A stretch of DNA of 64,000 nucleotides from Apostichopus japonicus (taxonomy: Eukaryota; Echinodermata; Holothuroidea; Aspidochirotida; Stichopodidae), in contig NC_092563.1 in the NCBI RefSeq assembly GCF_037975245.1, forward strand, positions 8,815,001 to 8,879,000. The letters are read 5' to 3'. The number at the start of each line of letters is the position of its first letter. The first letter of the stretch is position 1. The translations under genes were made by a program, and so were the position numbers. Under the pieces are notes generated by a model, which worked only from the letters and a program-made list of their open reading frames with translations, had not been told where the DNA came from and made no database searches. This document shows, piece by piece, positions 1 to 12,200 of the stretch.

Positions 1-36
1 CTATCTATCTAATTATCTATCTATCTATCTATCTAC
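1..36. repeat. (CTAT)n microsatellite
   Basis: Tetranucleotide CTAT repeat with one interruption (AATTAT). The window begins inside it, so its full length is unknown. Confidence 0.95.
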
Positions 37-1227
37 TGTGAGTTTAAGGCCCAGTGAGAACATTAATTGAAATTTAACCCTAAAGAAACTGTAAAGTTAA
101 GCATTAAAATGTCATCGGTAGAGATAAGATACCATATCAATATATCACAAGTTCCTAAAATAAAACAAACATCCATTTTTTAATTTTATAAGTTTAAGTT
201 CCTCTGAGGTTTATTTTTATCAGTAAACTGGTACTTACGTCCAAGATTAACTTTATATATCATAAATTCAAACATTACATCATTAAAGGCATCTTCACCC
301 TTCTCTCCTCCTTCCGCTCATCTACATAATTACGTAACCATGCAGCCACCCGTCAGGACGATGAGCTGCAGTACTATATACTCTTTATATGAAATCGACA
401 GTTTTATCAAACATGTGTAACTCTATGAAAATGTTTGCTTTCTTTAAAGTTAAGAAGGTTTCCAGGAGATTAATGAGTTTAAGACGAATGACTGATCGAG
501 TTTGTAACGGTCTCACAGGTTTGCGATTTCCAAACACCTCAAACCACACGAGACTCTGCTCAGTTGCTATGATTCGCCAAGCTTGCGTTGGTACGCTTAG
601 CAACTCAACGGTATAGTGTGTTCAATCATGACGGCGCCCTGCAGCTCAAGAGGTGTTACCGTCAGTCTGTAACTCGTGGAAGACGGACACCATGCTGTCC
701 CAAGCTAGTAAATTACATTATGAAGTAAGGGACGCCAACATTGCTTCTCTGCAGGAAATCTACAAACTTTGTGTTTCTCTGTCTGCAGGAGGTTTAAGGA
801 TATAAATAGTAACAAGCAGACTTGATGTTGCGTAACAGTTATGCATTATGCTAAGTTCTTTAACCACAAACAAATACACACCACGATTCCCGTAACAATA
901 AATTGCATTTTTTTGGAGTCCATTTTAAACATTTCTACTTGCCGCCTCACCGGTTTGATCGATCGTCCATTATTTCAGTTCTCTGAGTCCTTACCAGTGA
1001 TGTTTACATAGTATGTGTATCAACGCCCTCATACTAGTACAATTGGTTCATAACTTATTTCTTGTATTAATTAAAACATGCATTTCGCAAATTGGGTACT
1101 ACTACTTGACCTAGTTCCATAATCATTTTAACCATTTAAAACAAAGCCTTGGAAGCAGTGTTTGTTAGATAACTGTCGAATGCATACAACTGCAAAGACT
1201 TTATTTAATACAGGGTCGACTCAGAGA
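37..1227. other. Non-coding stretch, no gene seen
   Basis: Two short overlapping open frames on opposite strands near 385-616 show no recognisable motif and no convincing splice sites. Nothing else stands out. The stretch probably belongs to an upstream intron of the EF-hand gene that follows, because that gene lacks its first two EF-hands here. Confidence 0.5.
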
Positions 1228-3048
1228 GTGATTAGCATCTCATGTGGGGACACGCCATATGCTGATTAGCTTCTCATGTAGGGACACATCATATGCTATA
1301 GCTTATCATGTAGGGACACAACATATGCTGATTAGCTTCTCTTGTAGGGACACATCATATGCTGATTAGCTTCTCTTGTAGGGACACATCATATGCTGAT
1401 TAGCTTCTCATGTAGGGACACATCATATGCTGATTAGCTTCTCTTGTAGGGATACATCATATGTTGATTAGCTTCTCATGTAGGGACACATCATATGCTG
1501 ATTAGCTTCTCATGTAGGGACACATCATATGCTGATTAGCTTCTCTTGTAGGGACACATCATATGCTGATTAGCTTCTCATGTAGGGACACATCATAATT
1601 ATGCTGATTAACTTCTCACGTAGGGACACATCATATGCTGATTAGCTTCTCATGTAGGGACACATCATATGTTGATTAGCTTCTCATGTAGGGACACATC
1701 ATATGCTGATTAGCTTCTCATGTAGGGACACATCATATGTTGATTAGCTTCTCATGTAGGGACACATCATATGCTGATTAGCTTCTCTTGTAGAGACACA
1801 TCATATGCTGATTAGCTTCTCATGTAGGGACACATCATATGCTGATTAACTTCTCATGTAGGGACACATCATAATTATGCTGATTAACTTCTCACGTAGG
1901 GACACATCATATGCTGATTAGCTTCTTATGTAGAGACACATCATATGCTGATTAGCTTCTCATGTAGGGACACATCATATGCTGATTAGCTTCTCATGTA
2001 GGGACACATCATATGCTGATTAACTTCTCATGTAGGGACACATCATAATTATGCTGATTAACTTCTCACGTAGGGACACATCATATGCTGATTAGCTTCT
2101 CATGTAGAGACACATCATAAGCTGATTAGATTCTCATGTAGGGACACATCATATGCTGATTAGCTTCTCTTGTAGGGACACATCATATGCTGATTAGCTT
2201 CTTATATAGAGACACATAATAAGCTGATTAGATTCTCATGTAGGGACACATCATATGCTGATTAGCTTCTCTTGTAGGGACACATCATATGCTGATTAAC
2301 TTCTTATGTAGGGACACATCATATGCTGATTATCTTGTTATGTAGGGACACATCCTATGCTGATTAGCTTCTCATGTAGAGACACATCATAAGCTGATTA
2401 GATTCTCATGTAGGGACACATCATATGCTGATTAACTTCTTATGTAGGGACACATCATATGCTGATTATCTTGTTATGTAGGGACACATCCTATGCTGAT
2501 TAGCTTCTCATGTAGAGACACATCATAAGCTGATTAGATTCTCATGTAGGGACACATAATATGCTGATTAGCTTCTTATGTAGAGACACATCATAAGCTG
2601 ATTAGATTCTCATGTAGGGACACATCATATGCTGATTAACTTCTCATGTAGGGACACATCATAAGCTGATTAGCTTCTCATGTAGGGACACATCATAATT
2701 ATGCTGATTAACTTCTCACATAGGGACACATCATATGCTGATTAGCTTCTTATATAGAGACACATCATAAGCTGATTAGATTCTCATGTAGGGACACATC
2801 ATATGCTGATTAGCTTCTCATGTAGGGACAAATCATATGCTGATTAGATTCTCATGTAGGGACAAATCATATGCTGATTAGCTTCTCATGTAGGGACACA
2901 TCATATGCTGATTAACTTCTCACGTAGGGACACATCAAAATTATGCTGATTAACTTCTCACGTAGGGACACATCATATGCTGATTAGCTTGTTATGTAGG
3001 GACACATCATATGTTGATTAGCTTCTTATGTAGGGACACATCATATGG
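1228..3048. repeat. 34-bp minisatellite, about 53 copies
   Basis: Tandem array with a 34-base unit that runs GCTGATTAGCTTCTCATG followed by TAGGGACACATCATAT. Variant units recur in blocks: TTCTTATGTAGAGACACATCATAAG, GATTCTCATG, and units 3 bases longer containing CATAATTATG. The recurrence of the same variant series shows higher-order amplification. No unit is separated by unique spacers, so this is not a CRISPR-like array. Confidence 0.95.
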
Positions 3049-4360
3049 CTAACACTTATGCCTCGACGATTCAATATTATATAACACGGGGATTACTGCA
3101 CAGTACCGATAACTGCAAAATTGATTTCATTGCAGTTGATAAACCCTACAATGTATGAACTTTACATTAGGCGAACTAATGGCGGTACGTTTACTTCTTC
3201 GGCAGCAACATATTTACATACATCATAAAGTAACGTAATGTAGAAGAATCCAATAGGTACCGCATACGAACTGAAGCCACGCCATTCGCTTAACCGGTAC
3301 AGTAATGTGTTAATGGTGTACACGTTATCCAATCTGTTTACACTTTGCGGTGATCGATCAGAAAATCAGAAAACGTAGTACTTTACCATTTAGAGGTGTT
3401 AATAAACTCAAATTAAGAACTACTTTCACCATTTTGTTGAGTTAACGGTTTTCCACCTTATAATGATGCCTCTCGTTACCAGCAATGGAAGAGCGTGACG
3501 TAAAGTAGCCGTGCTCTGCATTAACGGTTTGGTTCGAGGGAGGTTAAATGGACTGTGTTGCACGTCAAAGTTTAGAGTACAGAGCTGAAAAGTAACGCGC
3601 ACAAGAATATATGTCAAAATAATTTTATCCAAACCTGTTGTGAGGCGAATAGAAAACATTAATACAGAGTGAATACCGACAGGTAAACATCACACGTGAT
3701 TTCGGCTGGACTTCTATTTTAATGACACGTGCATTAGCTTAAAAGGTTTGCCTGTTGGCATTTACACGATTGGTGAGATATGCCTCATCCGAAATCTATT
3801 TAAGACACATTACTGCATTTGTGATGCTGCATGCTACAAGACTTTAAATATACTTCATAACATCAAATTGTCATTTTCGTGAACACTCGAGTCTCTTATT
3901 GCTTGAAATTAACTGTCCAGGCACACTGAAGTAAGTATTTTTGCAATGACTTTGTAATTAAAATACACAAATAAATCGACCGTTTGCATTGCAGCATATA
4001 TAGTATGAGTTATATGAAAATGTAAATCCATGACGTAATATTCTGTGACATTCATGATAGAACATGCCAGGTCTGAACAACATATCATGCCTGGTTTTAA
4101 CATTTCTATTGTTTTAACCACAAGGGGGGGGGGGGTTACGGTTACCTACGAATGACGAAACATATATCGCAGACTGGTCAAAAGCTTTGGAGTCGTTCAT
4201 TCTCTTAGGTTAGTTTCAAATAGTACCTCAGCTAGCTAGATCAGTCTTCCTCACGACACCTCACAAACTAATGATGAATTCCGATTACCGACATCAAGGC
4301 CGGTCAGTTCCAGGATTTTCTTTTAAACAGAGCTGATTTAAGCAACTTAAACTGCTTTTC
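3049..4360. other. Non-coding stretch, no gene seen
   Basis: Unique AT-rich sequence with a run of G at about 4125-4136. Only short antisense open frames with no recognisable motif. No exon of the neighbouring EF-hand gene could be identified. Confidence 0.45.
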
Positions 4361-4414
4361 CAAAATTGCAAAGCCAATCCCCATAGCTATGGGGGGAATG
4401 GCTTCGCAATTTTG
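4361..4414. repeat. Near-perfect 54-bp hairpin palindrome
   Basis: The left arm starts CAAAATTGCAAAGCCAAT and the right arm ends ATGGCTTCGCAATTTTG. They pair with few mismatches around a CATAGCTATG centre, leaving almost no loop. This may be a tiny foldback element or an RNA hairpin. It is followed by a T-run at about 4463-4486. Confidence 0.8.
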
Positions 4415-5243
4415 AACTTTTTTTCTTACATTGATATTATGATCGTTCTTAATTTGAGCAGTTTTTTTTTTTTTTTTTTTTTTTTTGTGTGTGAGCTAAA
4501 ATTACAAATCAACAAGCTGCCAACTCCTGTAACCGTTTTTTTTTAGCGACCAACCGTAAATTAGTTATAACCAATACGTGCTGGCATATTGCTTAAGGGG
4601 ATGTTTGAACCATTACGAATTACGTCAAAGTGATGACTTAAAATTCAACGTCCATACGTTTCATTAAGTTTTCATTATATTATTTCCAGGGGCCTTTTCA
4701 TGGCAGGATATAACTGTAATTATGTTTGCATATTGCAGTATTAAAGTACATACTATTTTACCGCGAAAAGAAATCACACAAACGATGTGTCTGGGATTGT
4801 TTAATTGACAATTATTCCGCTTTTGTTTCTTAAGTCCACGGTGACATTTTCATATTCTTCAGGTTCTTCAAGCCTGCTCAACACATGTAACTCATACGTC
4901 TCTATTGTATTGCATGTATGTAAGACTTGAAGCATCTAGGTATAGAGGAGGCTTCAGTCTGTCCCAACATGTATATAATATTAGCAATCTGCGATAGAGA
5001 AATAGACGCTTTGGTTCATATGAGCTTTCATGCACACCCTCCTCCAAAACACTCAAGGAACGCCGTTTGAATGCTTGTATGATAAACCAACCGTAGTTGT
5101 ATATAAAGTAATTAGCAACTGTTTCACAAACGAATGTAAAAGATCTTTCATTGGAAATACTCTTGAGATGTATCAGGCGCATGTTTTTTTTTTTTTTTTT
5201 TTAATGTTTTTATGATATCACTAGTAGTTTCAAAAGAGAAAAT
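4415..5243. other. Non-coding stretch with poly-T runs
   Basis: Contains T homopolymers near 4463-4486 and 5185-5202. No exon or RNA gene recognised. Confidence 0.4.
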
Positions 5244-5443
5244 GCTAAGATACAACCTACAAGGCCTGGGCCATTTCCAGCGATCTGGGAGGCATTTCAG
5301 CCAAAATTTTCTGGTACGCTTCGCGCCAATCATAGTGGCGCTACGTTTAGATAGTTTGCAATGCCGTATCTACGGCTCTGATAGTTTGCCTACATTTTCG
5401 CCCCTCCCTTGGCAAATTCCTGGCTACGCGCCTGAGATGTATG
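5244..5443 (-). repeat. Dispersed 'GCGTAGCCAGG' repeat, copy 1
   Basis: The reverse complement closely matches the copy at 40152-40320. It shares the GCGTAGCCAGGAATTTGCC start, a GGCGCGAAGCGTA core and the end CCCAGATCGCTGGAAATGG. Related copies lie at 28149, 28992 and 11504. This looks like a non-autonomous dispersed repeat of unknown class, truncated differently in each copy. Confidence 0.75.
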
Positions 5444-6202
5444 TTTTAGAAATGGTGTAGACAAAATCAGTAGCCATGTGGAAAGTATGTTTTATACAAC
5501 TTCTTAGCACTATATGTATTTTTTTTCTCAGTAAAATAAAAATACACGATACAGTGTGACAGCGAGTATATATTATATTGGTATCAAATATGTAGCGTTA
5601 TGAAGCAACTAACATTACATTTTTCCCCTCTGCTTTGTTAATTATGAAGTAATTTGCATTTTGCCTGCATGGTATAATTGCCGATTTGTTAAATCAAGCC
5701 AAGTTATATACGAATAATTATACACTTACAAAGAGTCATAACCACAGACTCGGTCGAAATGAAAAGGATTTCTCGAAGTTTATGTTTTCTGCAGTTCTAA
5801 TTTTTTTCAAGATATCGAATTATCTAACGTTAAATGATAACCAATGGCCATAAATCAGCCCTTCACGTTTAGCAACATTTTCACCAAGTTAACATACATG
5901 CATGGCTAAATATGCTACTAGAACTAAGTTTTTACCACTCGAAACGGATTTGTTTACCTTCTAACTTCTCTCTCTAATTTACAGTCAGTGGAACATTATT
6001 GCTGTTCTTTTAAGTCAAAAACTATGTTAGATGTAACAATTCTCAAAAGTGAACCTAAACGACAACCAAAATAAGGTCAGCTGAATTCCTGAGCAGTAAC
6101 TAATGATTACGTGAGAGTTGAGTTAATATTAAACTCAAACAATTGTAACATCAGTTAAAAACTTCAACTTACATATTCTGTTTACCTTTGTCTTCTTTGC
6201 AG
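5444..6202. other. Intron or upstream sequence, no gene seen
   Basis: AT-rich sequence leading to a good splice acceptor (TTTGTCTTCTTTGCAG) at 6202. No earlier coding exon was identified. Confidence 0.5.
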
Positions 6203-6259
6203 ACTTGGAGGAAGTATGATACAGATAAAAGTGGTTACATAGAAGCAGCAGAGTTAAAG
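6203..6259 (+). CDS. EF-hand gene exon (EF3 loop)
   Basis: 57 nt, phase 0 at both ends, acceptor ...TTTGCAG and donor AAG|GTACGT. It encodes TWRKYDTDKSGYIEAAELK, which holds the EF3 calcium loop with D1, D3, S5, Y7, E9 and E12. It is nearly the same as the third EF-hand of vertebrate calbindins. The donor is also the first unit of the minisatellite that follows. Confidence 0.93.
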
Positions 6260-9200
6260 GTACGTGCAGATACAGATATGTTACAGATACGTATACAGAC
6301 ACAGGTATGTTACAGGCACGAACAGACACAGACATGTTAAAGATCAGTATAGAGACACTGGTAGGTACGTACAGACACCGGTATGTTATAGGTACGTGCA
6401 GACACGGGTATCTTAAATATACGCACAAATACAGGTATATTAAAGGTATGTTCAAACGCAGGCATGTAAAAGGTACGTACAGACACAGATATATGTTAAA
6501 GATACGTATACAGACACATGTATATTATAGGTACGTACGGACACAGGTATATACAGGTACGTACATACATAAGATGTTCTAGGTACGTACAGACACGTGT
6601 ATATTAAAGGTACGTACAGGTATGCACAGGTATGAACATACACAGGTATGTTATAGGTACGTACACAAAATGTATGTACAGGTTATAGGTACGTACAGAC
6701 ACAGGTATGTTAAAGGTACGTACACATACACGTGTATGTTATAGGTGCGTACATACACAGGTATGTTATAAGTACGTACACAGGTATGTTATAGGTACTT
6801 ACAGACACATGTGTGTACATGCAGGTACGTACATACACCGGTATGTTATAGGTACGTACATACACAGGTATGCTATAGGTACGTACAGACACAGGTATGT
6901 TAAAGGTACGTACACACACACGTGTATGTTATAGGTACTTACAGATACAGGTATGTTATAGGTGCGTACATACACAGGTATGTTATAAGTACGTACACAG
7001 GTATGTTATAGGTACTTACAGACACATGTGTGTACACGCAGGTACGTACATACACCGGTATGTTATAGGTACGTACATACACAGGTATGCTATAGGTACG
7101 TACAGACATAGGTATGTTAAAGGTGCGTACACATACACGTGTATGTTATAGGTACTTACAGATACAGGTATGTTAAAGGTGCGTACATACACAGGTATGT
7201 TATAAGTACGTACACAGGTATGTTACTTACAGACACATGTGTGTACATGCAGGTACGTACATACACCGGTATGTTTAGGTACGTACATACACAGGTATGT
7301 TATAGGTACGTACACACAGACATGTATCTTAAATTGCAAAGATACAGATATATAAAATGTTTGTTCAAACTTAGGCATGTTTAAGGTACGTACAGACACC
7401 GGTATACACAGCTATGTTATAGGTGTACGTACAGACACAGGTATGTGAAAGGTATCTACATATACACATGTATGAAATAACGGTTCGTACAGACACAGGT
7501 ATGTTAAGGTATGTGCTAACACATGTATGAATTAACATAAAGTCGATTCTTTACCTTTATAGAGTTAGGATAGTGTCTTGTCTATGACTGAACATGTATA
7601 CTCAACCGTCAAATATGCTACGAAGAAGCACAGCGTATCGCAGGTTCATCAATGAACAAAGTTTGAATAAACCAGCGAAATGTCTATATGCCGCTAAGTT
7701 TTCTGGGGTATTTTCGTACCTAGAAATAAAATAATGTGTTAAACTATGACAGGTATTCGATATGCCCTTTAGCTGAAGAAAGCACTGTTGTATCTATCAA
7801 CATACACTGAATATTGAAACCTCCGGGTCTTTCAATCTATCTTCATCTGGGTTCAACAGAATCATAATCGTTCCTTGTTATGGTAATGGCACGTTTCTTC
7901 GAATACTCTCGTATAATTATAAACTGCAGTTTTTTGTTTGTGTGTATAATGCTTGTATTAATCATAGATGTGTGCTAAGTGTGCTGCGTCTACATAAACG
8001 CTTATACTAGATGGCAAAAAAGAGGAAGGAAAGTATATGAAATGCCATAATACCAATAAAGAAAGTCAGAAAGTAAAATAAGAAAGAGAAAACATCTTAA
8101 AATTATCATCTTTTATCAAAAACATGTATAATCCATGCGAATCCATGTGCTATTCTGTACCATATATGTGTGTTCTCTTGTTGTATGTACACTTGGTATG
8201 TATAGCCCTACTCCACAGAAGCAAACAATGTCACTTTAGAATTACCGATGTATTTTACATTTTTTTTATATTTTGGAATCACATGCTGGATTCGATTAGT
8301 AGGAATGTCTCTGAAAAAAAAGGGCACAGAATACTGAAATATTTCAAAAAATTTAAGACTAACTTCCTTATAGATATGATATGATTCGATTTCTCCCAAG
8401 ATTTATATTGCAAACATTACACGAGTAACTGGCATCGCATAACTGCCAGAAACCTTTCTGATTATTGATTGCATGTTTTACGGAAGGTTCTATCAGATAA
8501 GAACAAATTAACTCAATTTATGGAGAGATAATTATATCTCAAACAAATTTCAATCGATTTCTGATCTTCAAAATTATTCCATTTGTGATAGTTACTGTTC
8601 AATAAGTAGTTAACTATATAAATGAATTAATACAAACCAATATATTTCAGCCAAAGAGAGAAGTTGTAAGAAGTATATGTGCAGAGTTCAAATATTACGG
8701 TATAATGATATACGGCGAAATGATGACGGAATATATAAGTCTACGAAAATTCTACTGTAAGCTGTAGCTCCTGGGGGTTTTAGTAGCGACTTATCGAAAT
8801 GGTAAATTCAATTAAACTAACGGTTTTCATGAATGGAAATATTTCGAATGTTTTTTTTAATATCGATTATTAGCCAGGCAAAGGTTTATTCAAATAATGA
8901 GATTCCGTAATGATTATCACACACTTTAGTGCCACATAGCCGTACATTGAATGAAATGGTCCTTCATATCGGCCATACATACACCGGTGAGAATGAATTT
9001 CATTTTTCGACAGATTATGGCCATTATACATCCTTCAAAATGTTTCTATTTTTAAGATAACTCTTTTTTTTTTGCAAAATATGATTGTAGCTTTTACTAC
9101 TTTACATTACTTCTATACAGTGAAACTATTTTCTTTTGGCTCGTACTGTCAGTTAACAGAATTTCAATCCGTTATAATGAAATGAACTCATATGAGTTTC

Positions 9201-12200
9201 TTTCATGTATAATTAGCCAATCATCGATTATGATTTTGTTTTCTCGTTGTAGAGTTTTATAAAAGACCTTCTCGAGAAACCCCGCTCCGAACCAGGAATC
9301 GATGCAGCAGAGGAAGTTCCAGAAACGATCACAGAAGAAAAGCTAACCAAGTATACTAACATAATGGTAATAAAAAAAATGTTATATTTGAAGAGCAGAT
9401 ATAGATTAGACACTATTATTATTTTTTTTTTTTTTTTGCTTTACTCTATTTTATCAACGTACGTGAAAATTTGAATTGACAATTGTAAATAAATTGTTAA
9501 TAGTGTTAGCGATAACGATACTCTTCACTTTTCTACAAAAAACAAAACAAAAAAAATACAAAAAAAATACAAAAAACATGGATACCAAAACCAATGGCGT
9601 TGTAGCAATTACGAGGAAGTCAGCAGACAGCTGGATTTATTGGTTATTCAAGTCTTTACACCTAGGCCGCCTTTTTAAAATATGGACAAAGGCTACGCAG
9701 TTGAAATTGAAGTGGGAATAATTACGATGTCAAAAAACCAACCACCTAACGTCAATTGCATGATTCATCTGATGCTAATCGTGCCATGCATATCTTTGGA
9801 GTTAAGAGAAGAATCTGTATAGTCTCCCGAGCTTTCACGTTCCAACATAAGTAGATTTCAATGTATATACAAATACATGTGCTTCCTTGCGAAAGGCCTG
9901 ATAATATCAGAGAACTTGATTACATTAAAACCTCATACAGAATCCGTTCATAAGTATCATCTAGCAACAAATAATTTGTGAGTACCTGCTTAAATAAACA
10001 GAACGTCTGCCGGTTACCATGGTAACATTCAGCCTTATTGGCTCCCAGAGCTCTTCTGCTTGTTTCAAGTTAAACACTTACATTAAGATGATAATATTTG
10101 AATAAGCGATAAATGGGAGGAAATTAGAAGAAAATGGTCAAAATTCACGTCTTCTTTTTCCTTCGAGAGAAACTTAATTGGCTTAATCCAAGCAAATTGT
10201 TTAACTGATTTGGAAAATTCTGATGTTCTCCGGAGCACTGTATTCTAGTGAAAGAAACGAAAAATACATAGAGTCAACGTTAGCAAATCAGGAAATTAAT
10301 TTGAAATTGGTTCACTTTACTGTCACTTATCAGAACATATTACGTCGGCAATTTTCAATTTTATATACCACTGAAAGGTTTCAATCACTATTAAGGGGCT
10401 CTGCAACGGACGAGCCGAAGATATTAATGCGACCAGCAACCCGCAAACATGATCCTCCTTATTATACACTGTCAACAGTGCACACTTTATATGTCTTATA
10501 CACTACATCCTAACAGTGGATATCATCTTCCTTATACACTATATTACAGTGGTCACTATATCTGCCTTACACACTACAGCCTAACAGTAGGTATTATCTT
10601 CTTCATACACTGTAAACAGTGGACACTATATCTTCTTATACACTTCAATTAACAGTGGATATCATCTTCCTTATGCACTATATTACAGTGGACACTTTAT
10701 CTCCCTTTTACACTACAGTCTAACAGTAGGTATTATCTTCCTTATACACTACAGCCTAACAGTAGGTATTATCTTCTTAATACATTGTAAAAAGTGGACA
10801 CTATATCTTCTAAAACACTTCAATTAACAGTGGGTATCATCTTCCTTATACACTATATTACAGTGGACACTGTATCTCCCTTTTACACTACAGCCTAAAA
10901 GTGGGTATTATCATCCTTATACACTACAGCCTAATAGTAGGTATTATCTTCTTAATACATTGTAAAAAGTTGAAAATATATCTTCTAAAACACTTCAATT
11001 AACAGTGGGTATCATCTTCCTTACACACTATATTACAGTGGACACTGTATCTCCCTTTTACACTACAGTCTAACAGTATGTATTATCTTCTTCATACACT
11101 GTAAACAGTGGACACTATATCTTCTTATACACTTTCAATTAACAGTGGATATCATCTTCCTCATACACTATATAGAACAGTGGACACTTTACCTTCCTTA
11201 TACACTACAGCCTAACAGTAGGTATTATCTCCTTTATACACTGTAACAGTGGACACTACATCTTCTTATATACTTCAATTAACAGTGGATATCATCTTCC
11301 ATATACACTATTACAGTGCAATGTATCTGCTTTATACACTACATCCTAAGAGTGGACATCATCTTTCTTATACACCATATATATATATAGGTGGCCGTCC
11401 CAATTTTGAAACCTCACCCTAATTTTTGAAACTTACTACAAGAGCTGAAACATGCTGATGCGGGTTGCGAGTATGATTTTATTGAAATTGACAGTTTTAA
11501 GCAGTGGCGTACCTAGAATAGTTGGCACCTGGGCGGATCCTTCCTCTGTGGAGATGCCGTCCTGTGGGAGGGGTGTAAGTGGACACTATATCTTCCTTAT
11601 GCACTACAACCTAACCATATGTTACAGTCCACACTATATATCTCCCTTATACATTATATGTCTTAGCAGTGTAGTATGTGTTATTTTCTTAATGCGCTAA
11701 CAGTGGGCACTATCTACCTTATATACACTATAGTCATGGACTTATATTGTTAAGGAAATGAAATTAGATACCTATAAGTGTTATTTCATTATTTTTAACT
11801 TAAAATGTAGCCTTGTCATTTCTGCTGTCATGCCAGTGAGAACAATACCACAAATTCCGTATTTTTGTCCCCTTACTTGTCCCCTAAGGTGGTTCGTCAG
11901 ACATGTACAAGCTCTTCAGCATATTCACTGTATGATATAAAACAAAACTTGGTGTCATTTCAAATTTCCTTACGTTACTATTATTACATCTACAAATTTA
12001 GAAAGAGCCAGAAGCGACAACAATATTTATACTCACCTAAACGTTTTGAAATGATTGCCATAAAACTATTGCAGGCTGACATGTATATATAGGTTCATGG
12101 TACATGGTTCATCGTTTATGGTTCATAGTTCATGTTATGGTTTTATTGCGTTCTTGGATTTGAATGATGATTTTCATTATAAATTTGTTACCCATGTTAT

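Noticed and set aside
385-616. Overlapping 72- and 75-codon frames on opposite strands
   Set aside because: No motif, no splice signals, no clear coding bias.
1228-3048. CRISPR-like array
   Set aside because: Units are contiguous with no unique spacers, and the genome is eukaryotic.
6135-7384. Seven overlapping open frames of 60-106 codons on both strands
   Set aside because: They follow the 27-bp minisatellite, repeat the same residues (RYVIGTYRH) and lack start context. Products of the repeat.
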